Shown here: positions 33,050-44,230 of the stretch, piece after piece
Numbering within the stretch: position 1 is the first letter of the stretch
Layout of the letters: the number at the start of each line of letters is the position of its first letter
From: Catonia carolina
Taxonomy: Eukaryota; Arthropoda; Insecta; Hemiptera; Achilidae
Direction of reading: 5' to 3'
NCBI GenBank assembly: GCA_035578175.1
Contig: JAQMRL010000003.1
Span: 23,460,419 to 23,524,418 of the forward strand
DNA length: 64,000 bases
Translations under genes and position numbers: made by a program
The notes under the pieces: model-generated
Seen by the model: the letters and a program-made list of their open reading frames with translations, nothing else
Database searches by the model: none
Told to the model about the DNA's origin: nothing

Positions 33050-33444
33050 GTTGTTGTTTAGGTCAACAGCCGAAAGGCTGGTTTGAACCTCTAGAGGTTT
33101 TACTAAGTAAAACGAGGAGTGAGATGGTTTACCATTGCCTTCCTCACTGAGTGGAAAAGTACGCTTATCAGCATGCCGGGCCCTCTGAAAAGCACATATT
33201 TTCCACTCTGTAAATGACACCTTCACTTCATTCACCACAGGGTCTGGCTGCATAGTGAAATTCATTACTTTCAGAGGAGATAACTCTGATTAGTGTCTTT
33301 TACACCTCTACCTCTTCTGTTCTTAAATGATTCAGTCATTTGATTGGCTGACCATGTGATAAGAAACAGAACTATTTATTTTAGCCCTGCAACGAACAGA
33401 TTGAGTGTAAATAGTTTGACACTCCACCTGTCTGTTATGGGCAG
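33050..33444 (-). repeat. Repeat family E copy
   Basis: Nearly identical to 45437-45833 and related to 26974-27365. Plus-strand text starts tgttgttgtttaggtcaac (the complement of the AAC tail). The minus-strand frame (33265-33050) reads PVVNEVKVSF, then KRTFPLSEEGNGKP and FYLVKPLEVQTSL. Confidence 0.85.
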
Positions 33445-33734
33445 TCAAGAAGGCTATAGAGTTATTTATTATAAAAGTGCCTGCTCTTTTGAGAGTTAGT
33501 CAGTGTTGTTTTGAACAGTTAGAAGTACGTTTGTTAAAAACAGTTTGTACGTTACGTACTGAAGTAGTTTCTTAATAATGGGCAATTGGTATAAAAATAT
33601 TATGAGTTTTCAAGTAGGAATTCATTATTTGTTTGTCATTTCTTTTTAGTTAAATTTTGTTTGTCTTAAGTTTTCAAAACAATTTTTAGTAAATTTAGAG
33701 TACGTTATTAAGACAAGTTTTATTTATTGTTATC

Positions 33735-34048
33735 CCTAATCTGTGTACGTTGGAATCTGTTCAATTCAGAATAATAAGCAACCCCATGACCCAATGAGAT
33801 GAGGATAATGTGCATGACGTGTAAATGAAGTGTAGTCTTGTACAGACCCAGGCCGACCATTCCTTAAAGTGTATGATTAATTGAACCCCAACTATCAAGT
33901 AACACCGGCAACCACTGTCTAGTGTTCACATCTGTATAAAAGAACTACCTTCACTAGGATTTGAACCAGGAACTTCGACTCAGAAAATCAGCTTTTAATT
34001 AGCTGACTCGTGGCGATGACTTTACCACTAGACCAACCCAGTGGGTCA
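33735..34048 (-). mobile_element. SINE family C, best-preserved copy
   Basis: Minus strand: head ctgggttggtctagtggtaa, box B tggttcaaatcc, body through ggtctgtacaagactacac and ttgggtcatggggttgctta to the 3' end at gattccaacgtacacag. Reference copy for family C. Confidence 0.85.
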
Positions 34049-34219
34049 TTAATGCAAGTGGTTTAGTGACATTTCTAACCGTATCAACAGTATTAATTTG
34101 TAATAAATTTGCAAGGAGGTTTTTTATTTAGAAGTAACCAGATCCTGAAAGAACCTGGAATAAATTTACAATATTGTAATTTCCATTACCTAACTTATAA
34201 AAAAACTCCCATTACTTAC

Positions 34220-35915
34220 CAGCACTATTCCTCAATGAATCAAATGTAATCTCCTGTTTGATGATCAAGCCATTCACAAAATTGGAATCTGACTCAGCCG
34301 ATTCTCTTTTTACATGAGTTGTATTTTCAACTTTAATTTTTCTGGCTTCTTCGACTATTTTATTTTCAACTGAACTCTCTTTGTTTCCGTCCTTACTAGA
34401 ATCATATTTATCCATAATTTCAGTGAATAAACTTAATATATTTTCTGAATTATTGATGGACTTAAATATATTGAATCGATCACCTATATCAAGATAATCA
34501 AGAGCAGTCTTTTCTGATTGAGTGCGAGGTTTTTCAGCAGTATTTCTAGCTGCGATATTTGTGCTCGATTGATTATCTAGATTCAAAATATGAAATGATT
34601 CATTTCCATTATTAGTTGAAGGTGTGTGAGTAGTTGATGTAACTTCTTCCACCTCTGATTGTCCATTACCATTGTACAAGCTCTCAAATGTATCATTGTT
34701 ATGAGATCCAATGGAAGGCATAATATTTTCAGAATCTGATGACTGAATACCCTGATATTCTTGTATTTGCGGTTGATTGTAATTAATCTTTGTATTACCG
34801 GTCTGATTGTAATATAGCATTGAATTAAGTGCACTTTCATTAGTGAGTACAGTATTCAGCTTGTTGTAATCAAGATTATTTTGCTGTGCCAGAGGTTGGT
34901 TATTATAAACAACACCACCATACAGGGGCAAATCTTGTACTTGTGAGTACACTGGATTATTCTGATTTTGTTGATGTTGATTTGGTAAAATTTTATTAGG
35001 ATTTTGCTGACCGTTTATTGGGATCGACTGTTGAGTATTATCACGATTCTGTTGTAAATATGGGTAATAATTATTGAGATCAGATGATGGTGGATTGCTA
35101 GATTGTGAATAATCTATAGCTTGTTGAGCTTGTTGATACCTTCCGAAATTATTGTTATTCGTCTGTACCTCAGTCCTTTGGTAATTAAATTCATTGACCG
35201 GTGTGTATGGTACTGATTGACGAGAATTGTATGCCTGATGGCTTGGGATGGTCATCGTAGGATCTGGAACAGGAATAGTATACGGCGCAGAATAATTTTG
35301 GCTGTTACTGAAATACTGTTGTTTTTGTACATTATTATCAGCTGATGTTCTTGGAACAGTAGAATTTGATTGTTGCGTGGCATTCCTGACATCATAAAGT
35401 TGAGCCAAGCGTTGTCTTTCAAGTAATTGTTCCCGTTGCATTTGAAAATAATATCTTGCATCAGAACTTAGTCCATTAGGCAAAGTCAACCCTGAATAAT
35501 CCTTTTCGATGTTTTGATTCTCTCTTCTTTCTTGTGGAATTGGGTAACCTCCATATGGTCGTGGCCATGATGTCTGCGTATTGAGATGATTCACATTGTA
35601 TGCACTCTGCAAATCATTATTTCCATTTGGAATGGTCACGTTTGGAGGAATGAAATTTTTGTAATTTGCGAAATCATGAAAATAATTTTGATATTGAATA
35701 TTCTGGTATTTTTCCTGATGGTTTGGATAAGGATAAGCCGACTGAGTTGGCATAGGGCGAGCTGGCCTACTGACCAGAGGAGTACTAGTTTGCCTCTGAT
35801 ACATGTGTTCAATTTGGCTATAGGGATAACGTCCATCTACTGATGGTGTCTCAACAGGTTCATAATTCTGGTGTTCTGGTACTTTATTTTTTCTTGTACT
35901 GCCAGGTTTACGACC
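34220..35915 (-). CDS. Large exon of a Gln/Asn/Tyr/Pro-rich, probably nuclear protein
   Basis: The exon runs from acceptor tttgtttgtttcag|GGT to donor GCTG|GTAAGT and encodes 565 whole residues, entering in phase 0 and leaving in phase 1. It opens with a basic AT-hook-like GRKPGSTRKNK. A long low-complexity part rich in Gln, Asn, Tyr and Pro follows (about residues 30-420), with one charged, likely helical segment REQLLERQRLAQLYD near residue 170. The last 50 residues hold three SUMO-acceptor motifs: IKVE (527-530), VKRE (535-538) and IKQE (552-555). The first Met is residue 38, and the frame continues into the intron only by chance, so the true start is in an upstream exon not identified. 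Downstream exons add two LEFSDD motifs and a helical C-terminus (771 residues visible). The composition suggests a transcription or chromatin regulator; I cannot assign a family. Confidence 0.85.
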
Positions 35916-36200
35916 CTGAAACAAACAAATTCAGCAAATTTTAGGAGGCAACTTTCAAAAAGAGTTCCATCGCATTTTATAAAAATTGAGATTTGAGTAT
36001 TATAACCTTAACAATTGACATAAAATGTAACGTAAATTAACATTCCAAAACTAGCTTTCTTTAAGTTCAAATAAATACCTACTTAAAAATAGATTCCAGT
36101 CATAATGTGTTTTGTCCACGCCAAAGATTTGTTCAAAAAGTTTTTTTTTCATTCGACCAATAGGATTGTTTCATTTTACAACTGGTTAGACGTAACAGTT

Positions 36201-36240
36201 GTTTGAGGTGGTTTAAATCTCAAAATAAACCACCTCAAAC
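36201..36240. repeat. Perfect 15-bp hairpin in the intron before the large exon
   Basis: gtttgaggtggttta (36201-36215) and taaaccacctcaaac (36226-36240) are exact complements with a 10-base loop. It lies about 285 bases upstream of the large exon on either strand reading. It may be the relic of a small fold-back element or a structured RNA; the stem is shorter than a usual microRNA precursor. Confidence 0.7.
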
Positions 36241-36499
36241 TTTAAGTAAGGTATTAAAAAATTTATCACATTTGCAAAGTTGTCTAAATTTAATCAATGC
36301 TGATCTATGTTTAAAAACAAAAAATGGACAAAAAAGATACACCTTCATTTTTTTGTATTATATAAGTGCATTTACAATAAATTTTATGAATAAAAAAAAA
36401 ATTAAAATGTTTCTTGAAATGGTAGTATACACTCAGTTCTGCGCCTCTCTGCCAACTCTCTTCTTTTCACAAACAAATAGTACAATGAATGTCTCCAGA

Positions 36500-36950
36500 T
36501 CGAATTTCTAGACTGGCTTAAAGTTACCAACCAATTGGAAGGCGTGATCCGGGGCGACCAGTGGCTAGGTGGATTTCGGAACAGGTCCTAGGATCTAATA
36601 CTTAAATGATAGAAAAAGAAAACAAGCTCTGGTTTTATTTAAGATTGTCGGGCACCGGTGCTACGGTCATAGTTCTCGTGAAATTCTAATAAATAAAAAC
36701 ACACAAAATAAACCTACCGCGACCGGAAAACCCGGTGTTGTCAACTTCTTTAAAATTACAGTTAAAATTCAAATATAACCACTACACAATTGCCAACGGT
36801 GTATGGAGCACTTAAAATATTAAAAACAAAGAAATATATTTGAAATCGTAAAGGAACTTTGTCAAACGTCAAACATCTAGAACACACACGCCAGGTGTAA
36901 AGGCCCCAACGCATGTGTTACAATCGTAATAAAACAAATAAATAATTTAT
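36500..36950 (-). promoter_or_regulatory. GC-richer block, candidate promoter or 5' UTR region
   Basis: Several CpG-containing stretches (gatccggggcgaccagtgg, accgcgaccggaaaacccgg) stand out in AT-rich DNA just upstream of the Q/N-rich gene. The minus strand has a donor-like CGGTCGCG|GTAGGT near 36720 that could end a non-coding first exon. One 70-base frame (PRTCSEIHLATG and on) is open between splice-like sites but is not convincing. Function is inferred. Confidence 0.3.
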
Positions 36951-37275
36951 ACAAAGTAACAAACACTGAAACTTTTTTCCATTCAAATATAACTAAATAA
37001 TTTGCGTTGTTTCAAAGAATTTATCATCTTACAAGATTTACAATGAACATTGTTGTAAAACGCAATAAGAACAAAATATTCCATTTATAAAATCAATTTC
37101 GTGAAGAATGCTAAGCTAAATTGCATAATAGTCCTTCCTTGTCTACAGTCAGGATTTTATTTGAAGGTCAGGTAGTACTTTTTTCATAATACACTGATTT
37201 GTACATTTTAATTTATTTTATTAAGTTATGAGATTTATTTCAATTATTATAAACGAATATGTTAGTTAAACATGC

Positions 37276-37735
37276 GTAGTTTTTTTGTCATCAGTCTCTC
37301 GACTGTTTTGATGGAGTTCTCCAAGCTGTTCTATCTTGTGTGAGTCGTTTCATATCTACATACCTGTAACACCCTACATCTTTTGTAATTTGTTTTATAT
37401 ATTCTAACCTTTGTCTCCCCCTACAATTAACTCCCTCAAAATGACCCTCCATTATTGATAGACAAATACCTGGATGTCTTAATATATGCTCCAATAACCT
37501 ATCTCTTCTTCTGGTAAGATGCTTCCATATACCTCTTTTTTGATCCACTCGCCTAAGAACCTCTAAATTACTTATCTTGTCCACCCACCTAATCTTTAAC
37601 ATTTTCGCGTAATACCATATTTCAAAAGCTTCAATCCTCTTCCTTTCTACAGCCCCTATCACCCAAGTTTCACTTCCGTACAATGCTACCACTCCAAAAA
37701 TAGTGTTTTAAGAAAGTTTTCCTAATCTGTAAGTC
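37276..37735 (-). mobile_element. 5'-truncated non-LTR retrotransposon
   Basis: Minus-strand frame 37692-37291 (133 codons) shows YGSETWVIGAVERKRIEAFE, WYYAKMLKIRWVDK, GRQRLEYIKQITKDVGCY and MKRLTQDRTAWR, the end of an arthropod non-LTR polyprotein. The frame is still intact, so the copy is fairly young. The 3' end is cagtcgagagactgatgac then A7, as in the copy at 8505-8948. Confidence 0.85.
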
Positions 37736-37740
37736 AATGT

Positions 37741-38200
37741 TTGCAGTCATGAGGCTGTTTTTCTCATTTCAAAGGCTTTTGAAATGATAGACATTTCAAA
37801 GGCTTATAATGTGTAGTTGTAGGACATAAATGATACGTAGATACATTGTATTTTATTAATGAGCAAAAATGAATACATTATTACTATTATTATTATTATA
37901 TGTAACGTTGTATTATATTAACATGTAACGTTAACTTTATAAATGTATTAACTACCAAACAATAATAAAAATACACTATTTTACGCAGAAATTAAGTGTA
38001 GAATATTTTCGGTTAAAACTAAAAAATTGAGTTCCTTCAAATTTTCGGTTAAAAGATTAATAAATTTTCTTAATTAAATAGTAGTAATAAATAATATAAA
38101 TTAAAATGAATAGATAAATCCAATGAAGAGAATGCGGTAATTGTTATTGTTATAGGCCTGCGCCTAGAGAAAGAGCAAGAAGGATTTGGAAAACCGCCAA
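37741..38200. other. No gene seen; upstream region of the 38297 exon
   Basis: AT-rich until 38140, then a more mixed stretch (ggcctgcgcctagagaaagag at 38154) that could be promoter or leader of the plus-strand exon. Confidence 0.35.
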
Positions 38201-38296
38201 AAATCTTTTATGTGTACCTACAATATATCTCGTTCTCCGATTTAGAATACAGTACGCGTTGCAGCTCTATATACACTACTATACTATTAACGACTA

Positions 38297-38472
38297 ATGA
38301 CTGAAAATACGATAAGTCAGGACAACTTGACCTTGAAGTTAAACGATCAAAATTTTCGGATAATGGGAGATTATGATCCAGAAGATATCGCTCGAGAAAT
38401 AGTTCATGATATGGAAAGAAACGGTATCGGAAATGCTGATTGTACATCTATCTCCAATTTTCTCGGATACTG
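38297..38472 (+). CDS. Candidate first coding exon of an unidentified gene
   Basis: The ATG at 38297 is the first after an in-frame TAA (38288-38290). Fifty-eight codons follow (MTENTISQDNLTLKLNDQNF at the start, then DYDPEDIAREIVHDMERNG and NFLGY) and the frame ends at a strong donor, TACTG|GTGAGC, in phase 2. Base composition and amino-acid mix are gene-like compared with the flanks. The start context is weak. No acceptor with matching phase was found downstream on the plus strand within the window. The peptide is acidic and hydrophilic, and I do not recognise it. The exon would make this gene divergent from the Q/N-rich gene. Confidence 0.55.
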
Positions 38473-39488
38473 GTGAGCTAAAAAAATATCTTCAATTTCG
38501 TTCACTCAAAACACAACAAATTTTGATATATTCAAAACACAAAAAGAAAAATACACGAAGTTTATATGAGACAGCATGTTCTGAAAAAATATTTTAACGA
38601 TATGATAAAATTTTAAAAAGTTAATCATATTACATAATTTACAATAAAGGACATAAGTAGAGTTGTAATCAAATCACGCATGCGTACTACGATGTCTCTT
38701 AAAAATCACTTATAATTTTTGAAGCTGTTCACTGTAAAATACAACTACAGGTTCTTATTTTTATAATTTTATACATTTTTCTATACCACTGTAGTTTTTT
38801 GTAAGTTTAACTTCTTTTATAAGCGTATTTAAAAGTAAGGGAACCCATTTTTATCAGTTATCAATTTGATTTATTGAATCAATTTTTCATTTTGCAAATC
38901 TATTTGTATGCTTTGGACTATTTCTCCATGCATAAATATAAGTGTACATTAATTTCTAAGATTTAAACAGAACGATTTCAGTAGAATAAACTCAAATAGA
39001 TTGGTATTGAACTTTTTATAGTTTATCTCTAATGCGTACACATCTTCTCTGTTACTAGAAATACAGTTTGTTTTAATGACGTCAAATATTGGAGGGGTTA
39101 AGTAAAGATGTGTACGGAATGTAATTGTCTTACAGACGTTTTCACGTATAAGCATATTTCTTATAAAATACCATAAACCTGGGTTACTTAGGCTGACTTT
39201 TTTAGTGTTTTACTGTTTCTCTTTAATTTAAAATGAAAATACTGGGGTATTTTTTGCAGTGTTTTATTTTTATACTTTTCTGGGAGTCTTGGGTTTCAAC
39301 AACAAGCCTAGTTCATTTTTATACGCTTGTTTAACTACTTATTTTAATTTTTGAAGTTTAGGCAAATGTTACCCCAAGTTTGGGGCTACTTTGGCCTACT
39401 TAAATTAAATACCATTTAAATTATATAAATTTATAACCAAATAAAATGTACATGGGGCCATAAATTCGTAAAAGTTAAATCGATATAT
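38473..39488. other. No gene confirmed
   Basis: AT-rich. A minus-strand frame at 39155-38949 (TFRTHLYLTPPIFDVIKTNC and on) looks mildly protein-like but has no clear splice sites. Confidence 0.35.
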
Positions 39489-39533
39489 TACTTTCTCTTG
39501 CCTATATGAATATATAGGAAGGAAAGTATTATT
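39489..39533 (-). repeat. 3' end fragment of repeat family H
   Basis: tactttctcttgcctatatg is the complement of the family H 3' end (catataggcaagagaaagta). Only about 45 bases remain. Confidence 0.55.
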
Positions 39534-39854
39534 TTTAAAATAAATTCATTTTACAATAATTAAACAGTAAAACTTACAAGAGACTTAAATTAACCAAAAC
39601 ATACCCCTTATTAACATTCTCCTGTAACAAACAATAGATGCCAAGTACGCTTCCTCTAAATCTGTACGAAACTACTTCTGGTAAAAACACTAAAGTGTCT
39701 TTGTTTTAAAATTTTGGGAGAGTATAAAGCAAATAACAATTTGTTTATTTTTGGGCAATAAGGGGTAACCCCAGTTTACGGTATTCTTTTAAAATACTAG
39801 ACTATAAAATATCACTTAAAAACATATTGTAAGATAAATCATTTTTATTTTAAT

Positions 39855-39945
39855 GTCTCGGGGGGAGTTTGTTGGTAGATTACTGAGAGCTAAGTTAGGA
39901 GTCCCGGGTTCAATTTACAGATACTGTCTGAATCTAACTAGTGTT
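39855..39945 (+). repeat. tRNA-like SINE fragment
   Basis: ttgttggtagattactgaga followed by gagtcccgggttcaatttac resembles boxes A and B of a tRNA-derived element. No full copy elsewhere was recognised. Confidence 0.35.
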
Positions 39946-40459
39946 TTTTTTCACTGTAAGTTCAAATCTAAAACAGTCACTGGTGACCTTTGATATGACA
40001 ACTAAAACTACAAGAAAATTACGTAAAGCTAACAAAATAAGAAATAATTGAACAATTACTTAGAAACTTCGCTCCAGAATGATTTATTTCAGTTTTATTT
40101 CTAAAACAAGGGCATTTGTTAATGTTATAGTACTTCGAAACCGTTCTAATACTTCCAGCTATTATATATCCATTTGTGATATATATTTTGCATTTACTTT
40201 TCAAAAAATATATAAATAAAAATAACAATAATTAGCTCTATTCAGGTATTATGTTTAAATCTTACGGTGAATTTCGTTTTTTCTTATCTTAATACGTAAA
40301 TCTGTATTATTATAGCATAAACACGAAAGCCCTCATTCACTCGCTCACCACTAAACTCTCCTATTTACACAATAGCTAGAAAGCTGCAATTTTGAGAGAT
40401 ATTCCCTTTAGGGTAAACAGAAAAGTTACATATAAAAACAATTACGACATTCCACGGTT
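39946..40459. other. No gene seen
   Basis: AT-rich spacer. Confidence 0.45.
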
Positions 40460-40950
40460 AAGGGGTTGAAATGAATGGTCAACCCTTAAACCGATATTTT
40501 CCATTTACTAAGTTTCGGACAAGCTAAATGGCTGAAACTCGGTGAAGAGTTACTTACAGTTCAACTACAAAAATTACCCCTTAAACATTTCCAAATGTAC
40601 CCCTAAATGGATGAAAATGGAGTTAAACTAATAAACCAATATTATCGTTTACTAAGTTCGAGATGAGTTACATGAGTGAATTTTGGTGATGTTATTTATA
40701 AAACTAAAAAAATTACTTCTAAACAATTTCAAAAATGAACCCCTAAAAGGTTAAAAAGGATATCCAACCTTTAAACCAATATTTTTTATTTACAAAGTTC
40801 CGGACAAGTTAAATAGCTGAAACTTGGTGGAGTTGTTAACGATAGTTTCTAAAAAAAGTATTCCTAAACAATTTCCAACTGTCCCTAACTGGATGAAAAA
40901 GCTATTCAACCCTTAAACCCATATATTTATGCATTTCGATTTAACAGCTC
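40460..40950. repeat. Tandem repeat, about 142-bp unit, a little over three copies
   Basis: The mark aaaccnatatt recurs at 40488, 40633, 40773 and about 40915 (spacing 145, 140, 142). Each unit continues tttactaagttncggacaag, tnaaatngctgaaactnggtg, then an AT-rich part and cccctaaa. Copies are roughly 75-80% alike by eye. A GC-richer tail (acccgcaggtgaaccgggaa, 41023-41050) follows and may be the end of the containing element. Confidence 0.8.
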
Positions 40951-41179
40951 TATTTTCAAAAAAATTTATTTTTTATTTATTTACAACCCTAATTTAAAAT
41001 CATTGAAATAAAACAAGGTATACCCGCAGGTGAACCGGGAAGGGCAGCTGGTACAATATTGCAAGTTTAGAATAATAACCGACTCATTCCCGCGCACTGG
41101 CTAAGTCTATGAGGGAATCGGGAAATTAGTTGTTCAAGACTTTTTCTGTGTTATTATTGATCGATTTTCCTCGTATAGG

Positions 41180-41430
41180 GCCAACTTTAGACCAGGTGAG
41201 GTGATGTTACACGTTTCTGGAAGCTCGTTTGCAGCCCAAATTCTCAGCATTCGCTCACTATAGGCTTTTCTCCTTTTTCTGTCCACCCGATGTTCTGTTT
41301 TGCTCTTCATGAAAGCCCTTAAAGAGTTATCTCAATTTGGGTTGATTCATTAAGTTTTCTCGATTTATTCGGGATTCTCAATACCCTTTCTGAATTTTTT
41401 AAATCATTTATCCGAGACCTTACGTCAAAC
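41180..41430 (-). repeat. Degenerate repeat shared with 48690-49020
   Basis: Both read (plus) agaccnngtnntg, tttctgnaagctcntt, gcagcc, actnnaggcttttnccttntt, gtccaccc and ctcatgnaagc in the same order. On the minus strand this resembles the C-terminal tail of a LINE, but the frames are destroyed. Confidence 0.45.
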
Positions 41431-42151
41431 TATTTGATAGATAAATAAATAAATAAATACAAATAAGACAAACTACTTAAAGAACAAATATTAGGATATT
41501 TACAAATTAAAAAGAATATGTAAGGCAGTGATACAAAGTGCAAAATAAGTATTTGACAGTTCATTAACGTTTGTAATTTTCAGTAATTAGTTATGCGAAT
41601 AAAGAAGTTTCCTGGTCGTTAAAAATGTAACATCGAAATGACATCTTGGCAGCTATTCTACCTGTGTAATAAAAAGTTAAAAAGTTGTGTCAAGACTGCA
41701 ACTTGTTTTTTTATTATTATTACACTACAAGCAGTAATGTCTTTTAAACACATATGTCTATTACTATTTTAAAAGAATGATGATCTAAGTATGTCTCCCG
41801 TATTATTCTTAAATGATATCCTGCACCAGTTTATTACTAATGTGTAATTCAATGACCTCAGTTTAGATATTTTTGGATCTAAAAATCTCTTGGTGGACAT
41901 AGACACTATAAGTATCACATACAAATACATTTTTCTTTTTAAAAGTTACATCAACTGTCTTTACTGACTAAAAAGGATAATGAACAAAAATAGTTGGGTA
42001 GGTTGAATTCCACTGCACTAATTTTCAATTTCTGTAAATAGTAATTGTATTTATAATAAAAACAGTAATTTATGAAATATGTTTCTCCTGTTTCTATAAT
42101 CTGTTAAATTGGAAATAAAATGTATTTATTTATTTATATGAATAAATAAAT
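41431..42151. other. No gene seen
   Basis: AT-rich; aaat microsatellite-like runs near 41440 and 42120-42155. Confidence 0.45.
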
Positions 42152-42660
42152 ATTTAACCCCCGACAGAAAAAGAGGGGTGTTATAAGTTTACGTGTGTGC
42201 CTGTGCATCTGTCTGTGGCATCGTAGCTCCTAAACGGATGAACCGATTTGAATTTAGTCTTATCTGTTTAAAAGGTGACTTGATCGAGAGCGCTCTTAGC
42301 TATGATTAATCAAAATCAGAAAATATAAGTTTATTCGTACAATTTTTCACTTTTTTAAATTTCGAAAAAACGGCTCCTGCGATTTTTTTAAAAATAACCT
42401 CATTTACATTTTTTATGCTCTACAAGATAAGTTATGCGCCATGTCTGCTGAAATATTTGGGAGGCCTGAGCTCTCATTTAAATTTTTTTTTTTTTGATTA
42501 CGGCCTTAATATGCATTTCAGGGCAAACGTGCATATACTCAAAACCGTAAAACATTAAAATACCTAAAATATTTATGCCAATCATTTTTTTGTACAACGC
42601 TTAGTTTAGTGCCAATTAGTGGTTTTCTGGTTTATTTTCGTGAAAATATGTAAAAATAAT
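42152..42660 (-). repeat. Diverged, inverted relative of repeat family H
   Basis: It begins (plus) cccgacagaaaaagaggggt, then a tgtgtgcctgtgcatctgtc block and a gctcctaaacggatgaaccg block, a repeat type I have seen widely in insect genomes. Its inner part is the complement of the family H middle (tttttatgctctacaagata, gccatgtctgctgaaat). So this family and H share a core. Confidence 0.6.
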
Positions 42661-42706
42661 TCTACTAGTACTATGTTAAAAAAGTATGTAACAAAGATTA
42701 AATTTA

Positions 42707-42890
42707 AAAAAAACCTTTAAAAAATAAAAAATAATATGGCCATATGAATTGCCCCTTTAGGATGTAGTCGCGTCGGGGTACCGCTAAGTAATACAACTAA
42801 GTTCTATTCTGTTACTTACCGGTCCACCGTCGCGATGACGTCATTCCTAAAGGGCCAATACATATTATTTTTTACATTTTAAAGGTTTTT
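42707..42890. mobile_element. Small MITE with about 55-bp inverted ends
   Basis: aaaacctttaaaaaataaaa with aataatatggccatatgaat and cccctttaggatg at the left pairs with cattcctaaagggcc, aatacatattattttttaca and ttttaaaggttttt at the right. The middle is GC-rich (tagtcgcgtcggggtaccg, ccaccgtcgcgatgacgtca). No coding capacity and no clear target duplication. Confidence 0.7.
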
Positions 42891-43937
42891 GTAGGGGGTT
42901 TTAAAAGTTTAATTAATAAATAATGGATGAACAATTAATGAACAAGGAAAAATTCGAATCTTATATAAAACAAGAACTGTAAGAAAACTTTCACCCAGCT
43001 AGCTTTATAAAATGATCGTTTTACTCCTTTTACAAACATCCGGAAAGGCGGTTCTAAACAAAGAAAATTGCTTATGAAGTATAAAAATATAGGGCATGAA
43101 ATATTTATTTTATAGATACATACATAAATTGAACTCATAATCCTCAAGAAAACTAAGAAAAGAAATTTCAACTCTTTAAGAAGAGATGTAAATAAATGTT
43201 AGGGTTCAAATAACGTACGTACTGTAATTACCAACTACTACAGATTAATTATACGGATAATTTTATCGGACAAGAAAAATAGCCTAAATGTAAACATTTA
43301 ACTTTATTTCGTTATTTCCCCTAATTAAATGGCTCGTTTAATTACGGATTTTTTTTCTAAAGAAACAAATCACCGACTTCGGACCTACACTAACAATTAT
43401 TGTAACGTTTAAAAACCACTATTCGTTTCCTCGTACGATTCTTTTTTGTTTTTGGCCCGGGTTACATTTTTCGTGGAAGAATCATACAATGGGTGTAGTA
43501 AACGTAAATAGCTGAAATAATTAGAAGGGTTTCAAAGGTTATGGCTAAAGAAAGAAAAAAGATAGTTTTTTTTTTGTTTTGTTTAAATTAACTGATCTGG
43601 GTATATGCCAACAAAATTTACGAAACTAACCACTCTGTTTTTAAGATCCGAACTACAACGTTTAGTCTACATATATTGTTATTAATACAGAACGCTAGTT
43701 GTACTACAGGGTCGTTGGAGAAAAACAGAACAACTTCTACGTAATCCTTAAACAATTGTACGCACTAGAAATAAATGCGCATTAAATACATCCATTGAAC
43801 ACATCGTCAATAATATTAAAACTCAAGCTCTTTGTGTGTAAGATAGGTTCAGAAATTATAGTCAAAATATTGTTTTTTTAGGTCATTACACAAATAAAAC
43901 AAAGAGAGAGATTCGTTTACTACTTCCTCCCTTGCAG
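42891..43937. other. No gene seen
   Basis: AT-rich. A pyrimidine-rich stretch at its right end forms the acceptor of the exon at 43938. Confidence 0.4.
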
Positions 43938-44044
43938 GTTGAAAAGTATAAATGTTTTATTAGTGTGCCACGCCCTGTGAAACAACTTATTTTTAAAACT
44001 GCAATCGGTACCTACACTATAGTCCGTTTAAATTTAATAGGCAG
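43938..44044 (+). CDS. Candidate internal exon on the plus strand
   Basis: Acceptor tacttcctcccttgcag|GTT and donor GGCAG|GTGAGC are both near-consensus. One frame (phase 0 in, phase 2 out) is open for 35 codons: VEKYKCFISVPRPVKQLIFK, then AIGTYTIVRLNLIG. Its phase does not fit the exon at 38297 directly, so at least one unseen exon or another gene is needed. The peptide is not recognised. Confidence 0.4.
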
Positions 44045-44189
44045 GTGAGCTTATAACAACACTTAAAATTACATAATAAATTTATAACAAATAGATTCCT
44101 ATAATTTACATTACGTACAGAGGTGGTATAGTCTATATCTCTAAAAAAAATTAATGTTGTAATTGTGTAGTTTTAAAAAGTGTTGTGAT

Positions 44190-44230
44190 GACCTGACGAC
44201 GCGGTAAAGCCAAAAAATACTTCTTACCTT
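44190..44230 (+). other. Decayed hammerhead-like motif
   Basis: cctgacgacgcggtaaagcc followed by aaaaaatac resembles CTGATGA-stem II-GAAA with T-to-C in the core and loss of the G before AAA. It may be the relic of a Penelope-like terminal repeat. Too altered to be active. Confidence 0.25.

Noticed and set aside
35586..35843. 85-codon plus-strand frame and other frames overlapping the large exon
   Set aside because: Antisense and shifted shadows of the Q/N-rich coding sequence.
36520..36590. Open block PRTCSEIHLATG on the minus strand as an exon
   Set aside because: It is only about 22 codons, the donor GTAACT is poor and the phases do not lead into the exon at 35915.
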